Positions 14,238-23,021 of a DNA stretch of 46,110 nt are shown here, one piece after another (the stretch's first letter is position 1; the number at the start of each line of letters is the position of its first letter). This stretch comes from Bacteroidales bacterium. GTDB taxonomy: Bacteria > Bacteroidota > Bacteroidia > Bacteroidales > Tenuifilaceae. The stretch spans positions 1 to 46,110 of the forward strand of contig JACABB010000039.1 of the NCBI GenBank assembly GCA_013376985.1. The letters run 5' to 3'. The notes under the pieces are model-generated. The model saw only the letters and a program-made list of their open reading frames with translations. It searched no databases and was not told the DNA's origin. The position numbers and the translations under genes are program-made.

Positions 14238-15776
14238 TTACTCCAAAATTCCAATCTCCTTTTCAACTTCCTCTAGGATTTCGCCTGTTTTTACAAGCTC
14301 TTTCATTGCATTATGATCTGGATAAAGAGGACGATCGATATCAAGGAACTTCACATGTTTACGAATAGTATCCTTTGCCTTTTGAGTTCCGATACCATAC
14401 TTGTAAGGTGTTTCAATTAATCCACGAAGATCGAGTGCCTGTGCGGCAGCCATAAACTCTATTCCAATAATACCATAGGCATTATCAAGAATCTGGAAAT
14501 TCTTAAGCGCGGTATTCATACCCATCGATACAAAATCTTCCTGATCCGCAGCGGCAGGAATTGATTGGATTGATGCTGGCATCGAGAGAATTCTTTGCTC
14601 TACAATTTGCATATCAGCAGTGTATTGACTTAGCATTAAGCCCGAGAACATCCCAGGATCTTTGGTTAGGAATGGAGGTAAGCCAACGCTTAATGCTGGG
14701 TTGTTTAGGCGATTCATTCTACGCTCGGATAGAACGCAAACCATTGTAACAGCGGCACCAACTAAGTCCATTGGTAATGAAATAGGTGAGCCTTGGAAGT
14801 TTGCACCTGAAAGTGCTAGATTCTCATCAGCAAAGAAAATAGGGTTATCACCAACACCATTCAGCTCAGTTTCCACCTGTTCGCGGGCATATTTTAGCGC
14901 ATCATGAGCCGCACCAATAACCTGTGGGGTTGAACGCATTGAGTACGCATCTTGCACCTTGGTTTTCAGTTTACCTTCCGATAAATCGCCACCCTTAGTA
15001 ACCTTACGAATTGCTGCTGCGCTACGCATACCACCTGGGAATCCTCTTACCTCAAGAATTTTTGGGTGATATGGTTTTAGGTTAGCCTTTAATGCCTCTA
15101 ACGACATAGCGCAAGCAATCTCGGCATGTTTCAGTAGTCGGTTTGTATCGTAAACCATTAATGCGCTCATGGCAGTAAGAACATTTGAGCCATTAATTGC
15201 AGCAAGACCATCCCTTGCATGAAGTCCAGGAATTGGAATACCAGCGCGCTTCATAGCCTCTTTACCTTCCAGTTTCTCACCTTGGTAGTAGGCATGGCCT
15301 TCACCCATCAGAAGTAGCGCAATTTGCGACATTGGAGCTAAATCGCCACAAGCACCCACTGAACCCTTTTCGCAAACATAAGGGGTAACCCCTTTATTAA
15401 GCATTTCGACCAATGTTTGGGTGATTTCAATACGGCAACCTGAGTTCCCATGAGCATGAACGTTGATACGCCCTAACATTGCTCCCCTTACATGATCCAA
15501 TGGCATTGCATTTCCAATACCTGCAGCATGGTTATAAACCAGATATTTTTGAAAATCCTGAACCTGATCATCATTTAAAACAATCTCGGAAAATTCGCCA
15601 ATACCAGTGTTGATACCGTACATAATCTCGTGTGCAGCAATCTTTTTATCGAGCATTGCACGGCACTTTTTAATTTTCTCCACTGCTTCGGGGTGTAACT
15701 CCACCTTCTCGTTGAAACGAGCAACTCTTACAACATCCTCAATCTTGAGGTTTGCTCCATTGATAACTAATGTCAT
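14238..15776 (-). CDS. Histidine ammonia-lyase-like aromatic amino acid lyase
   Basis: A 512-residue lyase of the HAL/PAL/TAL family, of normal length. Tyr53 (MYGINTGIG), His83 (YNHAAGIG) and the MIO region GSVGACGDLAP are visible at positions equivalent to characterised HAL. The cofactor triad is Ala142-Cys143-Gly144 rather than the usual Ala-Ser-Gly; a Ser-to-Cys change at this site in a characterised HAL has been reported to leave activity. The selectivity pair is Asn82-His83, closer to HAL (Ser-His) than to TAL (His-Leu) or PAL (Phe-Leu). The expected reaction is L-histidine to urocanate plus ammonia. No other hut gene is adjacent, so a stand-alone or aminomutase-like role cannot be excluded. 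I do not assign the symbol hutH for that reason. Confidence 0.88.
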   Translation of the reverse strand: MTLVINGANLKIEDVVRVARFNEKVELHPEAVEKIKKCRAMLDKKIAAHEIMYGINTGIGEFSEIVLNDDQVQDFQKYLVYNHAAGIGNAMPLDHVRGAMLGRINVHAHGNSGCRIEITQTLVEMLNKGVTPYVCEKGSVGACGDLAPMSQIALLLMGEGHAYYQGEKLEGKEAMKRAGIPIPGLHARDGLAAINGSNVLTAMSALMVYDTNRLLKHAEIACAMSLEALKANLKPYHPKILEVRGFPGGMRSAAAIRKVTKGGDLSEGKLKTKVQDAYSMRSTPQVIGAAHDALKYAREQVETELNGVGDNPIFFADENLALSGANFQGSPISLPMDLVGAAVTMVCVLSERRMNRLNNPALSVGLPPFLTKDPGMFSGLMLSQYTADMQIVEQRILSMPASIQSIPAAADQEDFVSMGMNTALKNFQILDNAYGIIGIEFMAAAQALDLRGLIETPYKYGIGTQKAKDTIRKHVKFLDIDRPLYPDHNAMKELVKTGEILEEVEKEIGILE

Positions 15777-16272
15777 ATTATGTTTATTTTAGATGATAAT
15801 GATATTTAATAGCTGAATCCCATATAAAACCTAATAGAGGGTATTCAATAAGAAAAAATGAATTTAAAATATTGAAAATAGGGATATTGGGATAATATCC
15901 ATTTAATGAGTATAGAGGCAGGTGCGGTTAATTTTAATCTTAAATTTAAGCTGCCAACGATTCATACTTAATGATTAGTTTCGTAAATATATGTAAATAT
16001 TTAAAATAACGACACAGGGAAGCAAGAAAATTGGATGCTGCCTAAAAGGGTATAATAATTCCCAAACCAAACTTGTTCAAATAACATAAAAGTGAATTAT
16101 AGAATAGGGCAATGGGTTGTTCTATAATTTAGACCAATTATGATTTATAAAAGTGCTATATTTGTATAAAGAGTTATGAAATCAGACCTATATGCTCAAA
16201 TTGGATGGATAGGTCTGGAAAAAGTTAGATGAATAAATGAGTTATGGGGTATTATAAAACACGACAATCATC
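15777..16272. other. Divergent intergenic region, 496 bp, with two hairpins
   Basis: No gene is visible. A 10-bp perfect inverted repeat AATTATAGAA (16095-16104) / TTCTATAATT (16120-16129) lies upstream of a TATATTTG box, and a 9-bp one CAGACCTAT (16183-16191) / ATAGGTCTG (16209-16217) lies in the predicted leader of the 16273 gene. The part next to the lyase is AT-rich without a recognisable box on the - strand. Confidence 0.4.
16157..16164 (+). promoter_or_regulatory. Exact -7 box TATATTTG
   Basis: TATATTTG matches TAnnTTTG and lies 108 bp before the ATG at 16273; a clear -33 TTG at the right distance is not seen. The resulting leader of about 100 nt would contain the 16183-16217 hairpin. 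Confidence 0.45.
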
Positions 16273-17472
16273 ATGGATACCAAAGCGTTAATTGAAGAAT
16301 GTAATAAATATTTTAACCAAGGTTTAAGGTTGAAAGATGATGCGCGTAAATCCAACTCAAATATTGAAGTATTTTTAGCGGCGGCTGATTCGTGTTCAAA
16401 AGCAGCAAAGATTCATAAGGATTTACAAGAACAGGACTTACCTTTTGAAGATTTATTTCAATCAAAAGTTTTTTACTTTTATTACAAACATGAGGAGTAT
16501 GATTGTTTATATGGATATGAGATAAAGAAAAATCTTGAAAAAGCAAAACAATACATTGTAGAGAGTTATAGTAATATTGTTTCTGCTGTTGAGACAGTAG
16601 AAGTTAATTTGTCTAAACTAAATGGAGACCTGAAAGAACGATTTACTAAAATGTTAGTAGATTGGAAATATAGGCAAATATCTACAAGCGCAAAGGCTAT
16701 TGAGCCAGATGCTAAAATGAATTCAAGAAAAAAGAACTTCATTGAAGCTCTTGATTGTTATAAAAAGATGGTTAGAATTTATAAGGAAGCATATGATTAT
16801 TCCCTCAATTCTAATCTCGATGAAGTGTATATCAGAATTTCCGAGGGCAACTATTATGGATTATTTGTCAATATTTCTCAAATGTATGCTGGATACATTA
16901 ATCAACTTCAAATAAATGAAATATCACAAATAGATTTGGATAATGATTTACTAAAATATTTTATTGACTCTTATCGCTACAGTATAATAGCATTCAATTC
17001 AAATCCTGAATGGCTTGAGTATCGAGAAGGCCAAGAAATAATGAAAAATAACATCAAACTAATTCTAAAAGATAACAAGAAAAAATGGCTTTCGTTTTTA
17101 ATCGGTCTTAACAATGACGAATTATTAATAAAAATTATGAAAGAAACGGATATTGATTCATTCAAAAAAATTGCGGCAAAACAAGAGATTGAAAATGACA
17201 AATTGAAAAAATTATTTTTTACCGGTGGCTTTTATATTTTGATTCTATTGATAGTATTTGGTATTATTTTCTTTGTTTTTAATTCATCAATACCGATATT
17301 ATATAAACTCTTAGCTGTGTTATTTATGATTGTATTGTTTTCGATTGTCGGAGCTTTTATTTTACGTAGTACGGATAGTCTATCGGAAGAGAATTTTATA
17401 AAACTTATGAGATTGTCTTTAAAGATTGGAGCAAAAGGATTAAATTCACTAGATGATAATAATAAGAAATAG
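16273..17472 (+). CDS. Unknown helical protein with C-terminal membrane anchor
   Basis: A 399-residue protein I do not recognise. Residues 1-310 are predicted largely alpha-helical and highly charged, with segments such as LIEECNKYFNQGLRLKDDA and NFIEALDCYKKMVRIYKEAYDYS that recall TPR or MIT-like helical hairpins. Two hydrophobic helices follow (about 318-337 and 341-361), then a short charged tail. The layout suggests a large cytoplasmic helical domain tethered to the inner membrane. Codon use is AT-rich, and the gene stands alone between a long leader with a hairpin and a repeat at 17473-17610, consistent with accessory DNA. No partner or catalytic motif is visible. Confidence 0.7.
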   Translation: MDTKALIEECNKYFNQGLRLKDDARKSNSNIEVFLAAADSCSKAAKIHKDLQEQDLPFEDLFQSKVFYFYYKHEEYDCLYGYEIKKNLEKAKQYIVESYSNIVSAVETVEVNLSKLNGDLKERFTKMLVDWKYRQISTSAKAIEPDAKMNSRKKNFIEALDCYKKMVRIYKEAYDYSLNSNLDEVYIRISEGNYYGLFVNISQMYAGYINQLQINEISQIDLDNDLLKYFIDSYRYSIIAFNSNPEWLEYREGQEIMKNNIKLILKDNKKKWLSFLIGLNNDELLIKIMKETDIDSFKKIAAKQEIENDKLKKLFFTGGFYILILLIVFGIIFFVFNSSIPILYKLLAVLFMIVLFSIVGAFILRSTDSLSEENFIKLMRLSLKIGAKGLNSLDDNNKK

Positions 17473-17610
17473 CGCCACATAACAAAAGCTCATATACAAT
17501 GCGGATTTCAGGGGTTTTGCAAGTTCAGTTCCCGCAGGCAAGATTTGTCTCGGTAGATACAGACGTAGCCACGCAATCTCGCACTGCGCATAGCTGCGAC
17601 CATTAGCAAC
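17473..17610. repeat. Dispersed intergenic element, recombination-site-like
   Basis: This relatively GC-rich stretch begins CGCCACATAACAAAAGC immediately after the 16273 gene and ends near CTGCGACCATTAGCAAC. I have a recollection of similar sequence recurring downstream of accessory genes in other Bacteroidota. Termini AAC and (A/G)TTAG are loosely attC-like but do not meet an attC consensus. There is no second copy in this window. Confidence 0.3.
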
Positions 17611-17631
17611 AAGCAAAGCAAATAAGAAGTA

Positions 17632-17659
17632 TTTGGAAGAATTGTAATCTATAATTTTG
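17632..17659 (+). promoter_or_regulatory. Promoter of the 17726 lipoprotein
   Basis: TTTG at 17632-17635 and TAATTTTG at 17652-17659 have a 16-bp spacer. Predicted transcription start is near 17666, about 60 nt before the ATG. Confidence 0.5.
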
Positions 17660-17725
17660 TATCTTTAGAAAAAGATGTAATTCCTAATTTTAAAAACAAA
17701 TTAATTAATCTAAAATAGTAAGTAT

Positions 17726-18418
17726 ATGTTTCAAATAAAAAAGTTGTTTTTAATAGTACCCCTATTTGCTTTAATCGCAATATCTATTTCTTGTAAAAAG
17801 GATTACGAAAGCTATACCATAAAAGGATATGTTATAGATCAAATCACCAAAAAACCCGTTGAAAACGCTACAATTCGTATAGGCTATATACCTTTCTGTG
17901 ACGGACTTGATGAATATCTTTGGCCTTATGGAGATAGCGTAAATACTAAGGCAGATGGAAGTTTTATAATAAAAGTAGATAGATTACCTTTTGACGATTA
18001 TGATCACCGTTGCTCTTACGTTTACTCAAAAATGAATGGTTACATTGGTAGTGATTACATTGAAGCCCCAAAAGGTGGCGTATTGGCGGATACCATAGAA
18101 TTATATCATCCTGCCACATTAAATATTCATGTTATAAATGATACTATTAGTAATAATATTGATGAGGTGAAAGTTTGCTTTGCTGGAGAAGGTTTTAGGA
18201 GTTACCCCAACTTTATTGGTAAACTTGATTCATCAGGCGAACCGAGTATAAAAAAAACATGTAAGGGAAGAAAATTTGACTCCACATTTGTATTCAACAA
18301 TATTTGGGGAAACATAAACTACAATATTTACGTTGGGCCAAGTTATATTTCTCGTACCCAAAGTTACTCAGTTAAACTTAGACCTGATTCTACTTCGGAA
18401 ATCCTTATTAAATTTTAG
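17726..18418 (+). CDS. Lipoprotein with carboxypeptidase-regulatory-like fold
   Basis: A 230-residue lipoprotein: hydrophobic signal followed by lipobox ISISC (Cys23) and KKD, so probably membrane-anchored. Residues 30-110 have the pattern YTIKGYVIDQITKKPVENATIRIG ... TKADGSFIIKV, which is the beta-sandwich of the CarboxypepD_reg-like superfamily. The remainder is beta-rich and unrecognised (NYNIYVGPSYISRTQSYSVKLRP). It stands alone with its own promoter. Similar small lipoproteins are widespread in Bacteroidota and have no assigned role; a surface or structural function is only a guess. Confidence 0.72.
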   Translation: MFQIKKLFLIVPLFALIAISISCKKDYESYTIKGYVIDQITKKPVENATIRIGYIPFCDGLDEYLWPYGDSVNTKADGSFIIKVDRLPFDDYDHRCSYVYSKMNGYIGSDYIEAPKGGVLADTIELYHPATLNIHVINDTISNNIDEVKVCFAGEGFRSYPNFIGKLDSSGEPSIKKTCKGRKFDSTFVFNNIWGNINYNIYVGPSYISRTQSYSVKLRPDSTSEILIKF

Positions 18419-18620
18419 AAGAGTATACAATATCACATTAATCGGTAGAAGAATTGTTGGACAATTAACAAGAGCCAGTCGTCAATAGCGTATTTATTGG
18501 TTTTACCGAAAATACTCGGTTGTATTTAGACTGATGACGCATTGGGAGTAACGCAAGAACAACGGAGTTAATTACTAGCCGACTAAAGAAAACTAACTTT
18601 GATAATTAATAACAAGTAAA

Positions 18621-18971
18621 ATGAATAATACAAGAATATTTAAAACCTCATTTGCTAGTATATACCCATTGTATATTCAAAAAGCGGAGAAAAAGGGACG
18701 CACAAAAGCAGAAGTAGATACCATTATTTTTTGGCTAACAGGATATGATCAACAAACATTGCAGCAACAAATTGATAGAAATACTGATTTTGAAACCTTC
18801 TTTGCCCAAGCACCACAAATCAATCCAAATGTTTCAAAAATCACAGGCGTAATTTGTGGTTATCGAGTTGAAGAAATAGAAGACCAACTTATGCGCAAGA
18901 TTCGTTACCTAGATAAGCTAGTTGATGAATTGGCTAAGGGAAAAGCAATGGAGAAAATTTTAAGGAGCTGA
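18621..18971 (+). CDS. DUF2200 family protein
   Basis: A 116-residue cytoplasmic protein that I recognise as DUF2200: it opens with [39 protein letters not shown] and ends with an all-helical [24 protein letters not shown]. The family is a small conserved group (about 110-120 residues) with no known biochemical function. It is complete here. It lies alone in the accessory stretch, preceded by a 200-bp gap without an identifiable promoter and followed 12 nt later by a MITE-like element. Confidence 0.85.
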   Translation: MNNTRIFKTSFASIYPLYIQKAEKKGRTKAEVDTIIFWLTGYDQQTLQQQIDRNTDFETFFAQAPQINPNVSKITGVICGYRVEEIEDQLMRKIRYLDKLVDELAKGKAMEKILRS

Positions 18972-18982
18972 AAATCCTAAAG

Positions 18983-19157
18983 TAACGACGGCTCAATGTA
19001 AGGTGTCATCCTGAGCGAAGCGAAGGATCTATTTGCCTAAAGACCAGATGGTTGCCTTTGACGAATCCTTCGGATTTCACTTCGTTCAGCATGACAAAGC
19101 AACAATCTAATACTATACTTAGGATCAATATATTATGCTTACATCGAACTCGCGTTA
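18983..19157 (+). repeat. MITE-like repeat, copy 1 (175 bp)
   Basis: It has imperfect 20-bp terminal inverted repeats (18983-19002 and 19138-19157) and an inner inverted pair TGTCATCCTGAGCGAAG / CTTCGTTCAGCATGACA. Copies 2 (42503-42656) and 3 (45785-45935) share it in the same orientation. Copy 1 is longer because of extra sequence in the middle. No transposase is present. Confidence 0.75.
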
Positions 19158-19274
19158 AAGTAAAATCAGAATAATTAAACTTGATAATAAAGTGAAAATG
19201 CGCCACAATAAAACACCATTACCTCTCAATAATCGCATTTTGCGATAGCCTTATCGTGTACCCCAACTCCAAAA

Positions 19275-19332
19275 CCTTCTCACTTTCCTCTTTTCACTTT
19301 CCATTTTCCTCTTTTCACTTTCCTCTTTCTCT
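19275..19332 (+). repeat. Pyrimidine tract with direct repeats
   Basis: A run of about 58 nt is almost only C and T, with the unit CACTTTCCTCTTTT partly repeated. It lies 144 bp before the M28 start codon. A short hairpin ATCGCATTTTGCGAT at 19232-19246 (also at 40376-40390) precedes it. The remaining gap up to 19475 shows no gene. Confidence 0.4.
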
Positions 19333-19475
19333 AGTGTCCATAAAAGTATGATTTGATGAGTTTTTGGTAAGTTCATCACTTTTAAGTAACTTTATAACGA
19401 GGGATAGTTGGCCGTTTCACATTCTTAAATATAACCTTGAAATACGAAAAATCATCAATTCCGAATAACCCTAAA

Positions 19476-21131
19476 ATGCTAAGTTTAAAAAAGATATTTA
19501 TCAGCTGTATTCTAGTTTTGCCCTATTTAGCCGTATTCTCCCAGAAAGCGGATGATACTGCTATTTCAGCAATGAATAGAATTGAATACCGTTACTTCTT
19601 TAAACATCTCAAATACCTTGCAAGTGACGAGCTGAAAGGGCGTGATGTTGGCTCTGAGGGTTTCAACATGGCAGCAAATTATGTAACCGAAGAATTTAAG
19701 AAAAACGGAATGCTTCCATTTGGCGATTCTGAAACCTATTTTCAGAAAATACTATTTTTAAAACCCTCAATAGTAACCTCTTCTATTAAATTCCAAGTGG
19801 AAAATAATTCAAAATCGTTGAATGGAAATTATGGCAAAAATGTAAGTCTATTGGTAAGCGCAAAATCTAACAACTTTAACCAAAAGCAAAGCCTTGTATT
19901 TGTTGGGTATGGAAATATCTTACCCGACGATAAAATTAACGATTATGAAGGTGCTGATGTAAGGGGTAAAACGGTTATAGTAGCCGTAGGAGGGCCAAAA
20001 TCTATCAAAAACCGAGCATTCGATGATGTTCTGCTAAAAATTCAAAATGCAGAAAAACGAGGGGCAAGCGGTATCATTCTCTTTTACCCAAAGGGTAGAT
20101 TATTTCAGAACCTTATATTTAGGTATGTTCATGGGTATCTAACAAAAAGTACGCTTTACTATGCGGACACTTCAATTCATGGATCAATGTCGGATGTTGA
20201 TCTGAAATTATGCGTATTTGCCAAAATATCTTTTATAAAAGATGTTTTTGATCTAAAGGGACTTCGTTTTTCAAAAGAGCTTAGAAATATTGAAAGCGGC
20301 AGGAATATGAGTAAGGAGTTGGGGATGACAATAAACTGCTCCTACGTTGCAAATATCGAGCATGTTTATAGTAAAAATGTGATTTCGATTATACCCGGAA
20401 GCGATTCAACCCTAAAGAATGAATACGTTGTAATAGGTGCTCACCTTGATCATCTTGGAATAGGAAAAAAGATTAAAGGCGATTCAATATACAACGGTAT
20501 GCTGGATAATGCCTCGGGTGTTGCAGCCACAATAGCAATTGGAAAGGCCTTTAGCCAGCTACCCGTAAAACCAAGACGATCCACCGTTTTCATTTGTTAT
20601 ACCGCCGAAGAGGAAGGCCTACTTGGCTCTCATTACTATGCCAGTAGAAACGAAATTAAAAATGGTAAAATAGTTGCAAACCTAAACTTGGATATGATTG
20701 CGAATCTGTTCGAAACCAAAGGCATTATTCCTATCGGTTATTTGCATTCAAACTTATCCGATGCAGTTGATTACTCAGCAAGCAATCTGAATTTAACAAT
20801 AGCAGCAAGCAAATCGCTTGATGAGGATTATTTGGAAAGAGGTGACCAATTTTCATTTATCAAAAAAGGAATCCCTAGTATATTTATTATACCCGGAAAC
20901 ACAGCTGTTGACCCCAAAATTAATGGGCTAAAGCGAACAAATAAGTGGTTGATGAAATATTATCATTCCCCTTTTGATGACTTAAACCAAAGCTATTCCG
21001 ATAAAGCATTCCTAACCGCAATTAAATTAAACTTCTTAACGCTTTATTACATAACAAATAATATGAGAGAAATCAAGTGGAATAGTAGAAGTTGGCTTCT
21101 TGATAGATATGTTTTAAAGGAAAAGAAATAA
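19476..21131 (+). CDS. M28-family aminopeptidase, secreted
   Basis: This 551-residue zinc peptidase has a signal peptide (KKIFISCILVLPYLAVFSQ), a PA-like inserted domain (about 90-220, GYGNILPDDKINDYEGADVRGKTVIVA) and an M28 catalytic domain. Zinc and catalytic residues are visible in order: GAHLDHLG (His, with Asp in the same motif), DNASGV (Asp), AEEEGLLGS (Glu-Glu), NLDMI (Asp) and YHSPFDD (His). It should cleave N-terminal amino acids from peptides outside the cytoplasm. The start is ATG 19476; an in-frame TTG at 19437 would put 13 residues before the signal peptide. It is followed 33 nt later by a zinc-ribbon gene, possibly co-transcribed. Confidence 0.9.
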   Translation: MLSLKKIFISCILVLPYLAVFSQKADDTAISAMNRIEYRYFFKHLKYLASDELKGRDVGSEGFNMAANYVTEEFKKNGMLPFGDSETYFQKILFLKPSIVTSSIKFQVENNSKSLNGNYGKNVSLLVSAKSNNFNQKQSLVFVGYGNILPDDKINDYEGADVRGKTVIVAVGGPKSIKNRAFDDVLLKIQNAEKRGASGIILFYPKGRLFQNLIFRYVHGYLTKSTLYYADTSIHGSMSDVDLKLCVFAKISFIKDVFDLKGLRFSKELRNIESGRNMSKELGMTINCSYVANIEHVYSKNVISIIPGSDSTLKNEYVVIGAHLDHLGIGKKIKGDSIYNGMLDNASGVAATIAIGKAFSQLPVKPRRSTVFICYTAEEEGLLGSHYYASRNEIKNGKIVANLNLDMIANLFETKGIIPIGYLHSNLSDAVDYSASNLNLTIAASKSLDEDYLERGDQFSFIKKGIPSIFIIPGNTAVDPKINGLKRTNKWLMKYYHSPFDDLNQSYSDKAFLTAIKLNFLTLYYITNNMREIKWNSRSWLLDRYVLKEKK

Positions 21132-21164
21132 TTTCAATGGATATAACCATATAATCAACTTAAT

Positions 21165-21575
21165 ATGAAGAAATGCCCCAAGTGCAATGCTGAAGTTGAA
21201 GACAACTTCGACCTATGCTGGAATTGTCAATATAGCTTCGATGATGAAAGAGTTCTTGAAAGTAGCGATTTTAGACAAATCTGCCCAGAGTGCAATCAGG
21301 AAATTGAATCATCTGCGGAGTTTTGCCCCAATTGTGGTAATAACCTTGCCATAATTAAACAGGAGTCAGATGAAAAACCTTCAGGTTTAAAAAAACTTAA
21401 TTGCTTAAGATGCAGCGTCTCATTAAACTTTAAAGGGAACTATAAATTTCACGAAGGAACGAGTATTCTTGCCTCGGGTGGCTTACTTGATCTGCTTTCG
21501 TATCGCGAATCCTTTGATTTATACAGTTGCCCTAATTGTGGAAAGATTGAATTCTTTTTGCCAGGATTTGAATAG
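21165..21575 (+). CDS. Zinc-ribbon protein with three to four CxxC motifs
   Basis: A 136-residue soluble protein built of zinc ribbons. The first is CPKC ... CWNC (residues 4-20), the second CPEC ... CPNC (39-57), and the third uses CLRC with a distant CPNC (81-125). It is in the double-zinc-ribbon/'zinc-ribbon domain' group, which generally mediates protein or nucleic-acid contacts. It sits 33 nt downstream of the M28 peptidase gene. A structural or regulatory role is likely, but no specific function can be named. Confidence 0.75.
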   Translation: MKKCPKCNAEVEDNFDLCWNCQYSFDDERVLESSDFRQICPECNQEIESSAEFCPNCGNNLAIIKQESDEKPSGLKKLNCLRCSVSLNFKGNYKFHEGTSILASGGLLDLLSYRESFDLYSCPNCGKIEFFLPGFE

Positions 21576-21801
21576 CAATTAATATGACTTACTTAATCGG
21601 ATAAAAGGCTGTAGTTAAGAATATCGAGTTTAACTTGTGTTTGATTGGTGTTTTAGTGCCTTGGTGGCTAAAAAAAAGGTTGGCACAAAGCCTCAACGTC
21701 ACAAAAAATCACTAATACAAATTGCAACGTAAAATAAACTACAGCCCAATAAAATAGTAGTTTACAGATATGAAAGTAATTTAAACCGTCTACAACACGA
21801 T

Positions 21802-22884
21802 ATGACTTTAACCAACATTTCAAATATTCGACTTTTTAGCCAGCAAATTGCAGCAACAAAATTTACAACTGTTAAAGACATTGTTGGATGTATGGGAGCA
21901 ATGCAAGCTCAGGATTACGCTATGGTAAAATGGGCTATTGGAACTCGACTTCCCAATTCCACAATTGAAACAATTGAGAAGGCTATTGATCAAGGGGAAA
22001 TCCTCCGAACTCATTTGTTAAGACCAACCTGGCATTTTGTTTCGGCAGATGATATTTACTGGATGCTTGAGCTAACAGCACCTAAAATTAAAGCATCGTT
22101 GAAATTGAGGCATCAAGGATTAGAACTTACCGAATCCCTTATCGCTAAAAGCAATGAGTTGATCCAAAAAGCATTGTTGGGTGGAAACCATTTAACAAGG
22201 GAAGAGATAGTTGCTATACTCCAAAACGCTAAAATCGCCACTGACGAAAATAGAACATCTCATATTTTGATGAGAGCTGAATTGGATGGTATAATTTGCA
22301 GCGGAGCAACAAAGAACAAAAAGCAAACATACGCCCTGCTCAGCGAAAGAGTTCCAAAATCAGAGAATCTTACTAGAGAAGAGTCCCTGAAAAGAATTGC
22401 AAGTAGATATTTCGCCAGTCGCTTTCCTGCTACATTACAGGATTTTGTTTGGTGGTCGGGCTTGTCCGTTAGTGATGCTAGGAATGCTTTGGAAATGGTA
22501 AAATCAAGCTTTATTTCGGAGAAAATAGGCTTGGAAACGTATTGGTTTACCAATTCCTTTTCCATACCAAAAGACTATAATAATTCTACTTATCTACTTC
22601 CTGCTTTTGACGAATTTCTAATCAGCTACAAAGATCGAAGTGCTTCGCTTCCATCCGAAAATTTTAAGAAAGCCGTTTCCGACAATGGAATTTTTAGACC
22701 CATAATTGTGGTTAATGGGCAAATTATAGGCATATGGAAACGTACAATAAAAGGAGAGAAAATAATTGTAGAAACAGACTTATTCCGACCACAAAGCAAA
22801 TCGATCAAAAATTTAATTGAAAAAAAGGCTATAGCATTCGGAAATTTTTTGGGTAAAAAAACGGAAGTAAAACACAACATCTAG
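21802..22884 (+). CDS. AlkZ-like (HTH_42) DNA glycosylase
   Basis: A 360-residue protein of the winged-helix HTH_42/DUF1006 superfamily, which includes Streptomyces AlkZ and E. coli YcaQ (AlkX), DNA glycosylases that remove bulky or crosslinked alkylated bases. The Q-x-Q catalytic motif is visible as MGAMQAQDY with Gln35-Ala36-Gln37, matching the AlkZ (QxQ) subtype rather than the YcaQ (QxD) subtype. RTHLLRPTWHFVSADDIYWML and FDEFLISYKDRS are further family signatures. Length is normal. AlkZ itself protects a producer from its own azinomycin; here there is no adjacent azinomycin-like pathway, so it may be a general DNA-repair enzyme. It has no obvious operon partner. Confidence 0.82.
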   Translation: MTLTNISNIRLFSQQIAATKFTTVKDIVGCMGAMQAQDYAMVKWAIGTRLPNSTIETIEKAIDQGEILRTHLLRPTWHFVSADDIYWMLELTAPKIKASLKLRHQGLELTESLIAKSNELIQKALLGGNHLTREEIVAILQNAKIATDENRTSHILMRAELDGIICSGATKNKKQTYALLSERVPKSENLTREESLKRIASRYFASRFPATLQDFVWWSGLSVSDARNALEMVKSSFISEKIGLETYWFTNSFSIPKDYNNSTYLLPAFDEFLISYKDRSASLPSENFKKAVSDNGIFRPIIVVNGQIIGIWKRTIKGEKIIVETDLFRPQSKSIKNLIEKKAIAFGNFLGKKTEVKHNI

Positions 22885-23021
22885 TGATTCAATACATAAT
22901 AAGGACAGCACTTAACAGGATTGTTATTATTTGGCAAGTTCAATGCTTTTTGCTAGTTTTACTATTGGGTGACGAGATAACTACCGAGTTGTATTGATTT
23001 TCGGCTTTTAAGTGACTTAAA

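Noticed and set aside
14238-15776. Tyrosine ammonia-lyase feeding the polyketide operon
   Set aside because: Asn82-His83 is HAL-like rather than the TAL His-Leu pair, and the gene is on the opposite strand, separated by another unit.
16273-17472. Toxin or phage-defence effector
   Set aside because: A helical domain plus membrane anchor is suggestive, but there is no partner antitoxin, nuclease or sensor motif, so the idea is unsupported.
17473-17610. Integron attC site
   Set aside because: Only loosely attC-like termini, no palindromic folding recognised, no second copy and no integrase in the window.
19006-19206. Apparent 66-residue - strand reading frame
   Set aside because: It lies inside MITE copy 1 and has no promoter or family similarity.
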